The notes beneath the pieces are model-generated. The model had not been told where the DNA came from. It was given only the letters and a program-made list of their open reading frames with translations, and did no database searches. The position numbers were made by a program, and so were the translations under genes. 18,989 nucleotides of DNA, taken from CAZAGT01 sp964484515 (lineage in GTDB: Bacteria; Desulfobacterota; DSM-4660; Desulfatiglandales; HGW-15). Position 1 is the first letter of the stretch, and each line of letters opens with the position of its first letter. The stretch covers positions 1 to 18,989 of the forward strand of contig CAZAGT010000059.1 of NCBI GenBank assembly GCA_964484515.1. The letters are read 5' to 3'. Below, piece after piece: positions 1 through 7,430 of the stretch.

Positions 1-347
<347 letters not shown>

Positions 348-406
348 AACTTATGGATCTCATGATCCTTTTTTTATTTTTGGGCCCACATCGACATCAC
401 TATTTA

Positions 407-420
407 GTTTTCAAAGAGCA
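407..420 (-). promoter_or_regulatory. boxA antitermination site in the rRNA leader
   Basis: On the minus strand the leader reads TGCTCTTTGAAAAC, close to the rRNA boxA consensus bound by NusB and S10. It lies about 60 bases upstream of the 16S start, a normal place for boxA. The role is inferred from the motif and its position. Confidence 0.75.
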
Positions 421-430
421 AGGTACCCCT

Positions 431-459
431 ATCGTAATCCTGCGGAATTGGCTTGTCAA
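431..459 (-). promoter_or_regulatory. rRNA promoter, proximal (P2)
   Basis: On the minus strand a perfect TTGACA (459-454) is followed after 17 bases by TACGAT (436-431). Transcription would start near 424, just upstream of boxA and about 75 bases before 16S. Spacing and position fit a sigma70-type rRNA promoter. Confidence 0.7.
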
Positions 460-490
460 TACCATTGTTCCGCAAGAACGAAAGAAGAGT

Positions 491-519
491 AAAATAAAAG
501 TTCAGCCTCCTGTTGTCAA
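491..519 (-). promoter_or_regulatory. rRNA promoter, distal (P1)
   Basis: A second perfect TTGACA (519-514) is followed after 17 bases by TATTTT (496-491). An AT-rich block at about 560-595, which could act as an UP element, lies upstream. Tandem promoters are usual for rRNA operons. Confidence 0.65.
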
Positions 520-691
520 GCTTTTTTCGAGGCCGTCTCCAAAAAAAGACGCTTTTTCACGCAAGCAATATTTTTAAATATTTTCAATATGTTAAGCCAT
601 GGACCGGCTCTCTCGCAGGAGGGATTACCGACTCTAAACGCGTGCAGCCGCTTCGAGACATGCTACCTGATGCCCCCCAAAAGTAAAGAAT

Positions 692-736
692 CCCCGCCCA
701 AATGACGGGGTTTTAGGAAGCACCCCAGAGGGGTGC
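692..736. terminator. Two adjacent GC hairpins, the first followed by a T run
   Basis: CCCCG (692-696) pairs with CGGGG (706-710) and is followed by TTTT, with an A-rich stretch before it. This looks like a weak intrinsic terminator on the plus strand. Directly after it, GCACCCC-AGA-GGGGTGC (720-736) is a perfect 7-bp hairpin without a T run. No plus-strand gene feeds into them here, so they may insulate the rRNA promoter region or be repeat debris. Confidence 0.4.
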
Positions 737-744
737 AGGGGTCC

Positions 745-945
745 CCGTTTTGATCAACGAAATTCGAAGCACGAAACCCGAAATTCGAAACAATATCGAA
801 TGAGCAAAACTCAAATGATCAAAACGGCTTGGCACAGCTTTCCGATGCATAAGGACCATTCAGGTACGCTATTTCCGCCATGAGGACATTCAGGCTTTGG
901 ATTTGTTTCGGATTTCGATATTCGAATTTCGGATTTGACGGTGTC
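745..945. repeat. AT-rich CGAAATTCGAA repeat region with 12-bp inverted ends
   Basis: CCGTTTTGATCA (745-756) is exactly inverted as TGATCAAAACGG (816-827), enclosing iterated CGAAATTCGAA-like words. A second block at about 898-940 carries the same words in the opposite orientation (TTTCGGATTTCGATATTCGA). Between the blocks is a short direct repeat, AGGACCATTCAGG and AGGACATTCAGG (851-863 and 883-894). No coding sense is visible; small ORFs here are chance readings of the repeat. Confidence 0.6.
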
Positions 946-964
946 ACTGCTTTGCCCGGCATAG

Positions 965-1019
965 CCACTGAAACATGACCACGCCCACAGGACGTGGTTT
1001 TCGACAACGAAATAAAAAT
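965..1019 (+). repeat. 55-base hairpin repeat, copy 1
   Basis: This block matches 15452-15506 at 49 of 55 positions by eye and in the same orientation. It contains CCACG...CGTGG, which can form a short stem, followed by TTTTC and ACAACGAAATA. Here it lies in gene-free DNA just left of another dispersed repeat. It is likely a small mobile or REP-like unit; the family is not recognised. Confidence 0.65.
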
Positions 1020-1044
1020 ACTATAGGCAGTGTCCAATTCAGAA

Positions 1045-1228
1045 ATGTGTCATTTTTCCTCCGAGCAAGGCCGCACAAGGGTTTACACCGAGGCGTAAGA
1101 GTTCTCCGGTTTGAGGCCTGGGGCTTGAGGTTTGAGGCGAAAACAAAAAGAGTTTTTATCTTATCTTTCCTTATGCCTCATGCCTTGCGCCTTAGGCCTT
1201 TCATATATGTCGCAGGTGCAAACCTGCG
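1045..1228 (+). repeat. Dispersed repeat, copy A (about 180 bases)
   Basis: From about 1045 this runs parallel to 16987-17147 in the same orientation. Shared words include CACAAGGGT, CACCGAGGCG, CGGTTTGAGGC, AACAAAAAGAGT, TCTTATCTTTCCTTATGCC, CATGCCTTGCGCCTTA and TTTCATATA. Copy A has an extra block of about 21 bases at 1117-1138 made by duplication of a TTGAGGC-type word. It ends in a perfect hairpin, CGCAGGT-GCAA-ACCTGCG (1211-1228). The repeat lies directly downstream of the yibQ-like gene. Short ORFs in both copies translate to related peptides (for example SYLSLC.MPCAL), which is a by-product of the repeat and not evidence of a gene. Confidence 0.75.
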
Positions 1229-1271
1229 AAGCACGCTGCTCAGGGGAAAAAGGGCCGTTTATGGATGGACA

Positions 1272-2453
1272 CTACCTGACCAGTTTAGACGCCGGAACCA
1301 TCTCCACCTCGCCTACCAGGCGGTCTGTATAGTCCCGCAACACCTCGAAGGTGTCCGAATGGGGGTGCCCAATCCCGAGAGCGTGCCCCTTTTGCTTCGC
1401 TATCCGTATGAGGCGCTCCATCTGAAACGTGATGGCTTTCTGGGTCAGGTTGTTGTCCAGGAAAACGCTTCTCTCTGCCACCGGGATACCCAATTGCCGG
1501 CCCAACGGAAAACCCACCGTCTCACGGGTCGTACGGCTGTCAACAAAGAAGAGTCGGCGTTTCTTTAACTCAGTCAGGACGATCTTCATCTTGTCCCGTC
1601 GTTCGGTGAAGCATGATCCCATATGGTTGTTAACGCCAACGATCCCCGGTATCTCGTCCAGATGATGCCGCATGGTCTCTCGGATCTCCCGGGCGCCCAT
1701 CTTCGTCAGCAGCGCACCCGGGCCCGGACGCAGGCGCGGGTAGTTCTTGGGTTCCATGGGCAGATGGAGCATGATCTCGAACCCCTTCTTGCGAGCCGCC
1801 TGCCCGATGTCTTTCGCATGCGGGGTCGCCGGCAGAATCGCCATCGTCAAGGGTAGATCAATTTCCCTAAACAGGGAGACTGCGTTCGGGTCGTAACCCA
1901 GGTCATCGATGATAACGGCCAGCCGCGGTAAACCGGCCTGCCTGGAAGGCTCTCCGTGCTCTACCTGCAGATCGATCTTGTGGGTATATAAGGCCTGGCA
2001 AAACACCCGAAAGACGATCTCGTCCTGGCGCCGGAATTCAGCCTTGCACAGGGCCTGCTGACCCAGGGTCGACAGATTCAAACTCATCGCCTTGGCAAGA
2101 TCCCGCAGTGACCTTCCCCGGGGCACCTTGACGAGAAGCTCGGTGAAATCCCAGTAGAAATCTCCATCGTGTTTCGGCTTTATGGTCACAAAGTGGATGT
2201 TCTCGGCGGGGACCCCGTGATCGTACAAGGACGCATAGATCGCGTTATCTATTTCGGCGATCCCATTGTTGAGACCAGCGGACTTGGAAAAGGCCTCTTC
2301 AAAGAGAGGCTGAAACATGATTTGAGTGGAGTGGGAGATGTAGCTGTAGGTGCCGAGGATACCGACAACCCCCAGCATGGTGAATATAGCGACGAAGAGA
2401 ACCTCATGAGGCTTCCTCTTGTTTCTGCTCCGTTTCTTGCCTTTTGAGGTCAT
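1272..2453 (-). CDS. Divergent polysaccharide deacetylase family protein (YibQ-like)
   Basis: The product is 393 aa. A basic N-terminus is followed by a single membrane segment at about residues 17-40 (FVAIFTMLGVVGILGTYSYI), so the rest should lie in the periplasm. The C-terminal half, about 175-390, has the hallmarks of the divergent polysaccharide deacetylase (YibQ) family: AVIIDDLGYD, LTMAILPATPHA, IMLHLPMEP and GVNNHMGS. The barrel fold is related to NodB carbohydrate esterases, but the substrate of this family is not established. It is the last gene of the ftsE-ftsX-envC-ctpA run, 208 bases after ctpA. E. coli likewise has yibQ beside envC, which supports an envelope role. The ATG at 2453 is used; GGGGGAG lies rather far upstream, so the ribosome site is weak. 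The middle region (60-170) is not recognised. Confidence 0.88.
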   Translation of the reverse strand: MTSKGKKRSRNKRKPHEVLFVAIFTMLGVVGILGTYSYISHSTQIMFQPLFEEAFSKSAGLNNGIAEIDNAIYASLYDHGVPAENIHFVTIKPKHDGDFYWDFTELLVKVPRGRSLRDLAKAMSLNLSTLGQQALCKAEFRRQDEIVFRVFCQALYTHKIDLQVEHGEPSRQAGLPRLAVIIDDLGYDPNAVSLFREIDLPLTMAILPATPHAKDIGQAARKKGFEIMLHLPMEPKNYPRLRPGPGALLTKMGAREIRETMRHHLDEIPGIVGVNNHMGSCFTERRDKMKIVLTELKKRRLFFVDSRTTRETVGFPLGRQLGIPVAERSVFLDNNLTQKAITFQMERLIRIAKQKGHALGIGHPHSDTFEVLRDYTDRLVGEVEMVPASKLVR

Positions 2454-2661
2454 TCAGATTGTTTTGGCACTCCCCCCGAGAAATCCTAGGCTTCCAGCTG
2501 ACGGTGCCGCAAATAGTCCGAATTCGACATGCCGTTCGCGGGTCGAGTCCGGCGCCCACCCGACGAAGCAACCGCTGAAAGAGATTCCAAATTCTGCACT
2601 AACCTGTAAAAGTACTCGCGGACGGCGGATAGGCCTCGTCGCAGGATAATACCCCAGGGCG

Positions 2662-3990
2662 CTACGAGCCGACCTTCATCTGGGAGAAGATCTCCCAGGT
2701 CTGGAGCAATCGAACCGCTTCCCGCACTTGATTGTCCATTTCGAGGAGTTTTTTCGCCCTATCGTCTACCCCCTCGTCTTCCGTCCCTGGGCCTGCCCCT
2801 TCTTCTCCGCCGTCCTCATTGTCCATATGCCCCTTGAGATCTTTTTCCCTGATGAATTTGGCCTTTTCCTTTTCGTTCTCCTCGGGCGCCTCAAACTCAA
2901 CTTTAATATCAGGCTCTATACCGCTCAGCTGAATCGATCGACCACTCGGCGTGTAGTATCTGGCCGTCGTCAACCGCAGTCCGGAGCCGTCCGATAGCGG
3001 CAAAATGGTCTGTACCGATCCTTTGCCGAAGGTCCTCGTCCCAAGTATCATCGCGCGCTTGTTGTCCTGAAGGGCTCCGGCAACGATCTCAGCGGCGCTG
3101 GCGCTGCCGCCGTTTACGAGCACAATGATGGGATAGTCACGAAAGGGGCTGTTCCTCTTCGCCGATACTTCCATGTTTTGGGAGGCGTTCCGGCCCTTCG
3201 TACTGACAATCACGCCTGAATCAAGGAATATGTCCGAGACGTCGATCGCTTGAGACAACAACCCTCCGGGATTATTTCTGAGATCCAGAATCAAACCTTT
3301 GAGATCATGTTCCTTCTCAAGGTCATCCAGACTGGATGATAGATCCCTCGCGGTCTTGCTTTGGAAATTTGAAATCCTGGCATAGCCCACTCCCGGGGCC
3401 ATGAGGTAGCTACGAACACTCTTCAAAGGGATGACATCGCGGACAATCTCGAAGTCAAGCGGTTTATCTTCTCCCTCGCGCATGACGGTGAGCTTCACCT
3501 TACTCCCTTTCGGGCCCCTGATGCTCTTGACAGCATCCGTGAGGGTCATGTCGTTTGTCGCCTGGTCATCAATTTTGACAATCTTGTCCCCTGACTTGAT
3601 ACCTGCCTCGTAGGCGGGAGTCCCTTCGATGGGCGAAACGACGGTGAGTATATTATCCCGAATGCTGATCTCGATGCCGACCCCCGAAAAACTCCCTTTG
3701 GTCTCGATCAGGAGCTCCTGGTGCTCATCTCTGCTCATAAACGATGAGTGTGGGTCCAGGCTCTGAACCATGCCTTTGATGGCCCCGTAAATTAGCTTCT
3801 GGGTATCTTGAGGTTCTACGTAGTTCTTCTCGATTTGCCGCAGGACTTCCGTAAACACTTCCAGGTACGGGTATACGTCGTTCGTATCTGCCGTTACGGT
3901 TCTACCGCTGCCGTCGAAGCAGAGGATACCCAACATGAAAAGGCAAAGTAAAACATAATCCAGGATTGACTTCTTGGTGTTCATCGCCAT
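2662..3990 (-). CDS. ctpA: Carboxy-terminal processing protease, S41 family (CtpA-type)
   Basis: The product is 442 aa from the chosen start. It has an N-terminal hydrophobic segment at about 9-24 that should act as a signal or anchor, and a PDZ domain at about 100-180 (FSGVGIEI, VSPIEGTPAYEAGIKSGDKI). The S41 protease domain follows, with IDLR-like LILDLRNNPGGLL and a catalytic triad read as Ser298 in GGSASAAE, with Lys323 and Gln327 in TFGKGSVQ. The tail (375-420) is very acidic and charged. Such enzymes cut periplasmic proteins near their C-termini; in several bacteria they control peptidoglycan hydrolases, which suits the neighbouring ftsEX and envC genes. An in-frame ATG 15 bases further upstream (4005) is possible. 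However, GAGGAG (4003-3998) overlaps that codon and sits 7 bases before the ATG at 3990, so the later start is preferred. Confidence 0.95.
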   Translation of the reverse strand: MAMNTKKSILDYVLLCLFMLGILCFDGSGRTVTADTNDVYPYLEVFTEVLRQIEKNYVEPQDTQKLIYGAIKGMVQSLDPHSSFMSRDEHQELLIETKGSFSGVGIEISIRDNILTVVSPIEGTPAYEAGIKSGDKIVKIDDQATNDMTLTDAVKSIRGPKGSKVKLTVMREGEDKPLDFEIVRDVIPLKSVRSYLMAPGVGYARISNFQSKTARDLSSSLDDLEKEHDLKGLILDLRNNPGGLLSQAIDVSDIFLDSGVIVSTKGRNASQNMEVSAKRNSPFRDYPIIVLVNGGSASAAEIVAGALQDNKRAMILGTRTFGKGSVQTILPLSDGSGLRLTTARYYTPSGRSIQLSGIEPDIKVEFEAPEENEKEKAKFIREKDLKGHMDNEDGGEEGAGPGTEDEGVDDRAKKLLEMDNQVREAVRLLQTWEIFSQMKVGS

Positions 3991-3997
3991 TGTGCTA

Positions 3998-4003
3998 CTC
4001 CTC
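3998..4003 (-). promoter_or_regulatory. Ribosome binding site that decides the ctpA start
   Basis: GAGGAG on the minus strand lies 7 bases before the ATG at 3990. It overlaps the longer ORF's own ATG (4005), which argues against that earlier start. Confidence 0.75.
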
Positions 4004-4173
4004 ATCTTGATGCAATGGTTTGTCTGGTCAGTGGTTCAAGAGGTCCGGCGTAGACCCTTGAAAAAGAAACTGTTCAGCGACATGGTTAGCTCGCTTTCCT
4101 TCGCAGCATGAACGTAAAGGCACCGCGAGGCCTCGAGGGCACTCCTTGTTGCCCGGCTGACCGGCCACTCGGC

Positions 4174-4206
4174 ATCTCATAGCTCGCGATCATCGTAACA
4201 TGAGAT
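4174..4206. repeat. Inverted repeat in the envC-ctpA spacer
   Basis: ATCTCAT (4174-4180) is mirrored by ATGAGAT (4200-4206) across a 19-base loop. It lies in the 240-base spacer between the envC-like stop and ctpA. With no T run it is not a clear terminator; it could be an operator or an mRNA hairpin. The rest of the spacer shows no recognisable feature. Confidence 0.4.
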
Positions 4207-4230
4207 CATACCTCAGCCATTTATTCAGCG

Positions 4231-5478
4231 TCAATTATGTTTTAACCATTCCAAGGGATCTAGGCTGGTACCTCCCTTCCTGATTTCAAAGTAGAGATTG
4301 GGTCCTGTAAGGGAACCTGTCTCCCCCAGCAGGCCGATCGGTTCGCCCCTTTCCACCAGCTCGCCCTGCTCCTTGGCCCTTTCCGACAAATGAGCGGATA
4401 CCGTGAAATAGCGTGAGCCGTGATTGATGACGATGATCTGCCCATACCCCTTGAGCCACCCCGAAAAGTCGACCTTACCTGCGGCAACCGCCTTGACCTC
4501 TGTTCCCGCAGGCGCTTCAATATGAATGCCTTTCCTTTTATCCTGAGAATCGCCGTCGAGCGGCCCTCTATCTCTGATGAACTCACCTTCCAAAGGAAGC
4601 GTCAGCTTGCCCTTCAGACCTGCAAAGTTCGATCCGCGGCTCTTCGTGCTCGATTGCTTGCGACTCAAAGTCAGGAGGGTTTCCCGAAGTTCCTCCGCAG
4701 CGAGCCGGAGCTCTTTGACGGCGGTCTCGTAGAACTCCTTTTCCTTATGGATCTTCATCAGGAGCAGGACTTTTCGGTCCAGGTCTTCTTTGATGGATGT
4801 CAGGCGGCTTTGCTCAGTCTTCTCCATGTCGTCGATTGCGGCGAGCTTTTCCTCCACAAGGGCGATCTCGTTTTGGTAATTCTGCTGCATGCGCGCGATT
4901 TGCCTTATCAACCGCCGATCCTCAATAACGATCGCGTTGAGATACTTGCCCCTTTTTCTTAGTTGATCCAGGCCGTTGGAACCTGCCAGCAACTGCACAT
5001 AGGCCCGTTTTGCGTACTTGTAAAAGGCTATCAGCCTTTTGCTCAACCGATCTCGCACCACTGCGAGGGAGTGCTCCAGGCGTGCTACCTCTTCTCGCCG
5101 GCTCTCCAACTCTATTCTGCTGATTCCGATCCTCTGTCTAATTTCTTTCAGCAGCCACTGCTTCTTGGTGATCTGTTGTTCAATGGACGTGAGTTGTCCC
5201 AGCAGATCTTCTTCTTTTTCACCAAACTTGAGGTACTGTTGCTGTTCCCGTGAAAGCTCTTTCTCTATTTGTTTGATTTGATCCTTCCGGATCTCCGAAT
5301 CCGGCTTGGTTTCGGCGACGGACAAAGAGGGACCAACTCCGACGCACACGGAGGCCAGCAGCACAACCGGCAGCACAATGGCCGGCAAACAGGATGTTTC
5401 GACGATCGGCGTTTCGAACCCCATGGACGCCTTTCGTCTTCTCCCAGACTTTGAGCAACCATCCATTATGAGTATCAT
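4231..5478 (-). CDS. envC: EnvC-like murein hydrolase activator (degenerate M23/LytM domain)
   Basis: From the chosen start the protein is about 415 aa. It has a basic N-terminus (KSGRRRK), a hydrophobic export segment at about 31-50 ending near SVAETKP, long coiled coils at about 60-145 and 180-275, and a C-terminal LytM/M23 domain at about 288-415. This is the EnvC architecture. The zinc site is degraded: GIHIEAP replaces the usual GxDxxxP-type motif, SAHLSE keeps only one His, and LYFEIR has Tyr where active enzymes have His. It should therefore activate amidases, not cut murein itself. It follows ftsX directly, matching the known FtsEX-EnvC partnership. The start is uncertain: a TTG at 5532 (10 bases after ftsX), the ATG at 5478 or an ATG at 5466 are all possible, and none has a strong ribosome site. 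Confidence 0.9.
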   Translation of the reverse strand: MILIMDGCSKSGRRRKASMGFETPIVETSCLPAIVLPVVLLASVCVGVGPSLSVAETKPDSEIRKDQIKQIEKELSREQQQYLKFGEKEEDLLGQLTSIEQQITKKQWLLKEIRQRIGISRIELESRREEVARLEHSLAVVRDRLSKRLIAFYKYAKRAYVQLLAGSNGLDQLRKRGKYLNAIVIEDRRLIRQIARMQQNYQNEIALVEEKLAAIDDMEKTEQSRLTSIKEDLDRKVLLLMKIHKEKEFYETAVKELRLAAEELRETLLTLSRKQSSTKSRGSNFAGLKGKLTLPLEGEFIRDRGPLDGDSQDKRKGIHIEAPAGTEVKAVAAGKVDFSGWLKGYGQIIVINHGSRYFTVSAHLSERAKEQGELVERGEPIGLLGETGSLTGPNLYFEIRKGGTSLDPLEWLKHN

Positions 5479-5542
5479 GCTCAATCGCACCGCCCTATTT
5501 GCCCTGTCTCCTGGCCGCAACGAACCTAGCAAACCAATCAGA

Positions 5543-6436
5543 CTACAACCTGAAGAACCGCCCTATCGCAATAAAGCTCCCCATCAGGCCCAACGCCAGG
5601 CTAAGGCCGAGAAGGGAAATGGCATGACCCTTTGTGAGGAACACGACCTCAATGATAGGGAGGCCGAATAGGTGGAACGATTTCAAGGAAAACAGGCTAT
5701 AGGTCAAAAGCAGAATCGTGAGGGCCAACAGACCGCTGATGAGGCCCTGAATAGCACCTTCGATCAGGAAGGGCATCTTCACAAACCAGTCGGTAGCCCC
5801 AACGATCTTTGAAATCTCGATTTCATCCCGACGCGAATAGATCGTAAGCTTTATAGTGTTGGTCGTGATGAACAGAACGGCGACACAAAGCAGGAGCCCG
5901 ATGATCGCCCCAACAAGCTTGAACACGTAAAGGAAACCCTCAAATCGCTCAATCCACTGCTCGCTGTACTGCACCTCGTCAACGCCGTCCAGCCCCTCTA
6001 GTTCGGCCTTAATCTCGCGGGGGTCGATATCATGCTTGCTGACATTGGTGAAGATGATCTCGAAAGACGCTGGGAGCTCTATATCGCCCAGGCCTTCGAG
6101 TAGTCCGGCCTGATCGCCTAACGCTTTGACCAACTCCTTTTCTGCCATCTCCTGCGTGATGAATCCTCGCATTTGGGCGCCAGGCAGATCGGTGAGTACG
6201 GATTCGATCCTCTCCTTGGCCTCGGAGTCTGCGTCGGCCTTGAGGTAGACCGACATGGTGAGGGCCTGCCCCCACTGTTGAACCCAGCTGTTCAGGTTCA
6301 GATACAATAGCCCAAAGGCGCCCACAAAGAGGATCGATATGGATATGGTCCCGATGCTGATCAGGTGCACAAACCTGTGGCTGAGGATGTTTGCGAAACC
6401 TTTGTTGAGGAAATAGATCCAATGCCTCGGTCTCAT
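5543..6436 (-). CDS. ftsX: Cell division protein FtsX (permease-like subunit)
   Basis: The product is 297 aa, the usual FtsX length. It has a first membrane segment at about 24-48, a large periplasmic domain at about 50-165, and three further membrane segments at about 170-195, 220-248 and 268-293, giving the four-helix FtsX topology. The N-terminus has the typical basic stretch (RPRHWIYFLNKGFANILSHRF). The periplasmic loop is the part that contacts EnvC-type activators. The ATG at 6436 lies 5 bases after the ftsE stop, so the two are surely cotranscribed and probably translationally coupled. FtsX sits in the inner membrane at the division site, where it passes ATP-driven motion from FtsE to periplasmic hydrolase activators. 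Confidence 0.96.
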   Translation of the reverse strand: MRPRHWIYFLNKGFANILSHRFVHLISIGTISISILFVGAFGLLYLNLNSWVQQWGQALTMSVYLKADADSEAKERIESVLTDLPGAQMRGFITQEMAEKELVKALGDQAGLLEGLGDIELPASFEIIFTNVSKHDIDPREIKAELEGLDGVDEVQYSEQWIERFEGFLYVFKLVGAIIGLLLCVAVLFITTNTIKLTIYSRRDEIEISKIVGATDWFVKMPFLIEGAIQGLISGLLALTILLLTYSLFSLKSFHLFGLPIIEVVFLTKGHAISLLGLSLALGLMGSFIAIGRFFRL

Positions 6437-6441
6437 CGTAC

Positions 6442-7098
6442 CTAGCTAGCCCCCACCACCCTACCCCTGTTCAGGACGACGATTCTCTGATCGGTGTCTT
6501 TGAGCAACTCCCGGTTGTGGGTAGCTATCACGACCGTGGTTCCTCTCAGGTTGATGCTTCGGAAGAGGATCATGATCTCACGCGTAATATCCGGATCAAG
6601 GTTCCCGGTCGGCTCATCGGCAAGCAGGATGATGGGATCATTGATGATGGCCCTTGCGATGGCCACCCGCTGCTGCTCGCCGCCTGAGAGTTGCAGGGGG
6701 TAAACGTGCCCCTTCTTTGAAAGGCCGACCGCCCGCAGGATCTGATGGGTCTTCTTTTTGATGAGCGCCGGACGCTCACCCATTACTTCCAGGGCGATGG
6801 CGGCATTTTCAGAGACCGTCCTCCGATGAAGTAATTTGAAATCCTGAAAGACGAACCCCATTCTACGGCGCAACTGATCCAGATTCGATCCGCTGATGCG
6901 ATTCAGGTTGATGCCGTCAATGAGGATTTGGCCCTTGGTGGGTTTGAAGGCCCCGAAGATCAGCCTGAGCAGGGTGGTCTTGCCGGCGCCGCTGGGACCG
7001 GTGATGAATACAAACTCGCCTTTTCGGATTTTGAGGTGGATATCGTCCAGGGCCACCGACGGCCCAAAGTGTTTGGCCACATGATACATCTGAATCAT
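6442..7098 (-). CDS. ftsE: Cell division ATP-binding protein FtsE
   Basis: This is a 218-aa ABC ATPase of standard FtsE length. Visible motifs are Walker A GPSGAGKT (34-41), the Q-loop Gln85 in FVFQDFKLL, the signature LSGGE (137-141), Walker B ILLADEP (157-163) and the H-loop His194 in IATHNRELL. The FVFQDFKLL stretch and direct linkage to ftsX separate FtsE from the related LolD and MacB ATPases. It binds FtsX at the cytoplasmic face and powers regulation of septal peptidoglycan hydrolysis. It is the first gene of the tight ftsE-ftsX-envC group. No strong ribosome site is seen before the ATG at 7098, but no better start exists. Confidence 0.96.
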   Translation of the reverse strand: MIQMYHVAKHFGPSVALDDIHLKIRKGEFVFITGPSGAGKTTLLRLIFGAFKPTKGQILIDGINLNRISGSNLDQLRRRMGFVFQDFKLLHRRTVSENAAIALEVMGERPALIKKKTHQILRAVGLSKKGHVYPLQLSGGEQQRVAIARAIINDPIILLADEPTGNLDPDITREIMILFRSINLRGTTVVIATHNRELLKDTDQRIVVLNRGRVVGAS

Positions 7099-7430
7099 GG
7101 TGCTTGCGCTCGATAACTCGCCAAGATCATCGTGTCACTCAGGATCCGTGAAAGAACTCTATGTCCGGCCCTGGAGTCGGGAGGAACACGCTCCGCCGAA
7201 TTTAAAAAGCTACACGGTCGGGATCCTTGGAGCCCAGGGGCGCAGCGATTCCGGAATCGATTCTTTCGAAGGCCTGAGGGGATCCAAGGCTGGGCGCGTG
7301 GGGCGGGCCTGATGCTGCAATGGCTCGGAAAACAATCGAGACAAAACCTGATACGGGGCGTGCACGCGGTTCGAGGGCTTGGCGTCGTTGCTTGCCGCTC
7401 GCTCTTGGGGTGCCTCCGAGTCCCTGTGGC
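7099..7430. other. Spacer between tolC and ftsE with no recognised feature
   Basis: These 332 bases separate the tolC stop from the ftsE start on the minus strand. I find no convincing terminator, no good sigma70 promoter for ftsE and no coding sequence. Two plus-strand ORFs crossing it have no recognisable content and run into tolC antisense, so I treat them as chance. The ftsE promoter must lie here or ftsE is read through from tolC. Confidence 0.5.

Noticed and set aside
1028..1051. TGTCCAATTCAGAAATGTGTC as an IS3- or IS481-type end
   Set aside because: Only a loose resemblance, no partner end and no transposase; it fits better as the edge of the dispersed repeat.
1211..1228. CGCAGGT-GCAA-ACCTGCG as the terminator of the fts-yibQ run
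   Set aside because: A perfect stem is present but no T run follows on the minus strand, so it is listed only as part of the repeat.
975..1568. 197-aa plus-strand ORF and nested ORFs
   Set aside because: It runs through two dispersed repeats and then antisense into the yibQ-like gene; no family features.
2500..2590. Possible tRNA because of GGGTCGAGTCC resembling a T-arm
   Set aside because: The T-stem does not pair, and no anticodon arm or acceptor stem can be built around it.
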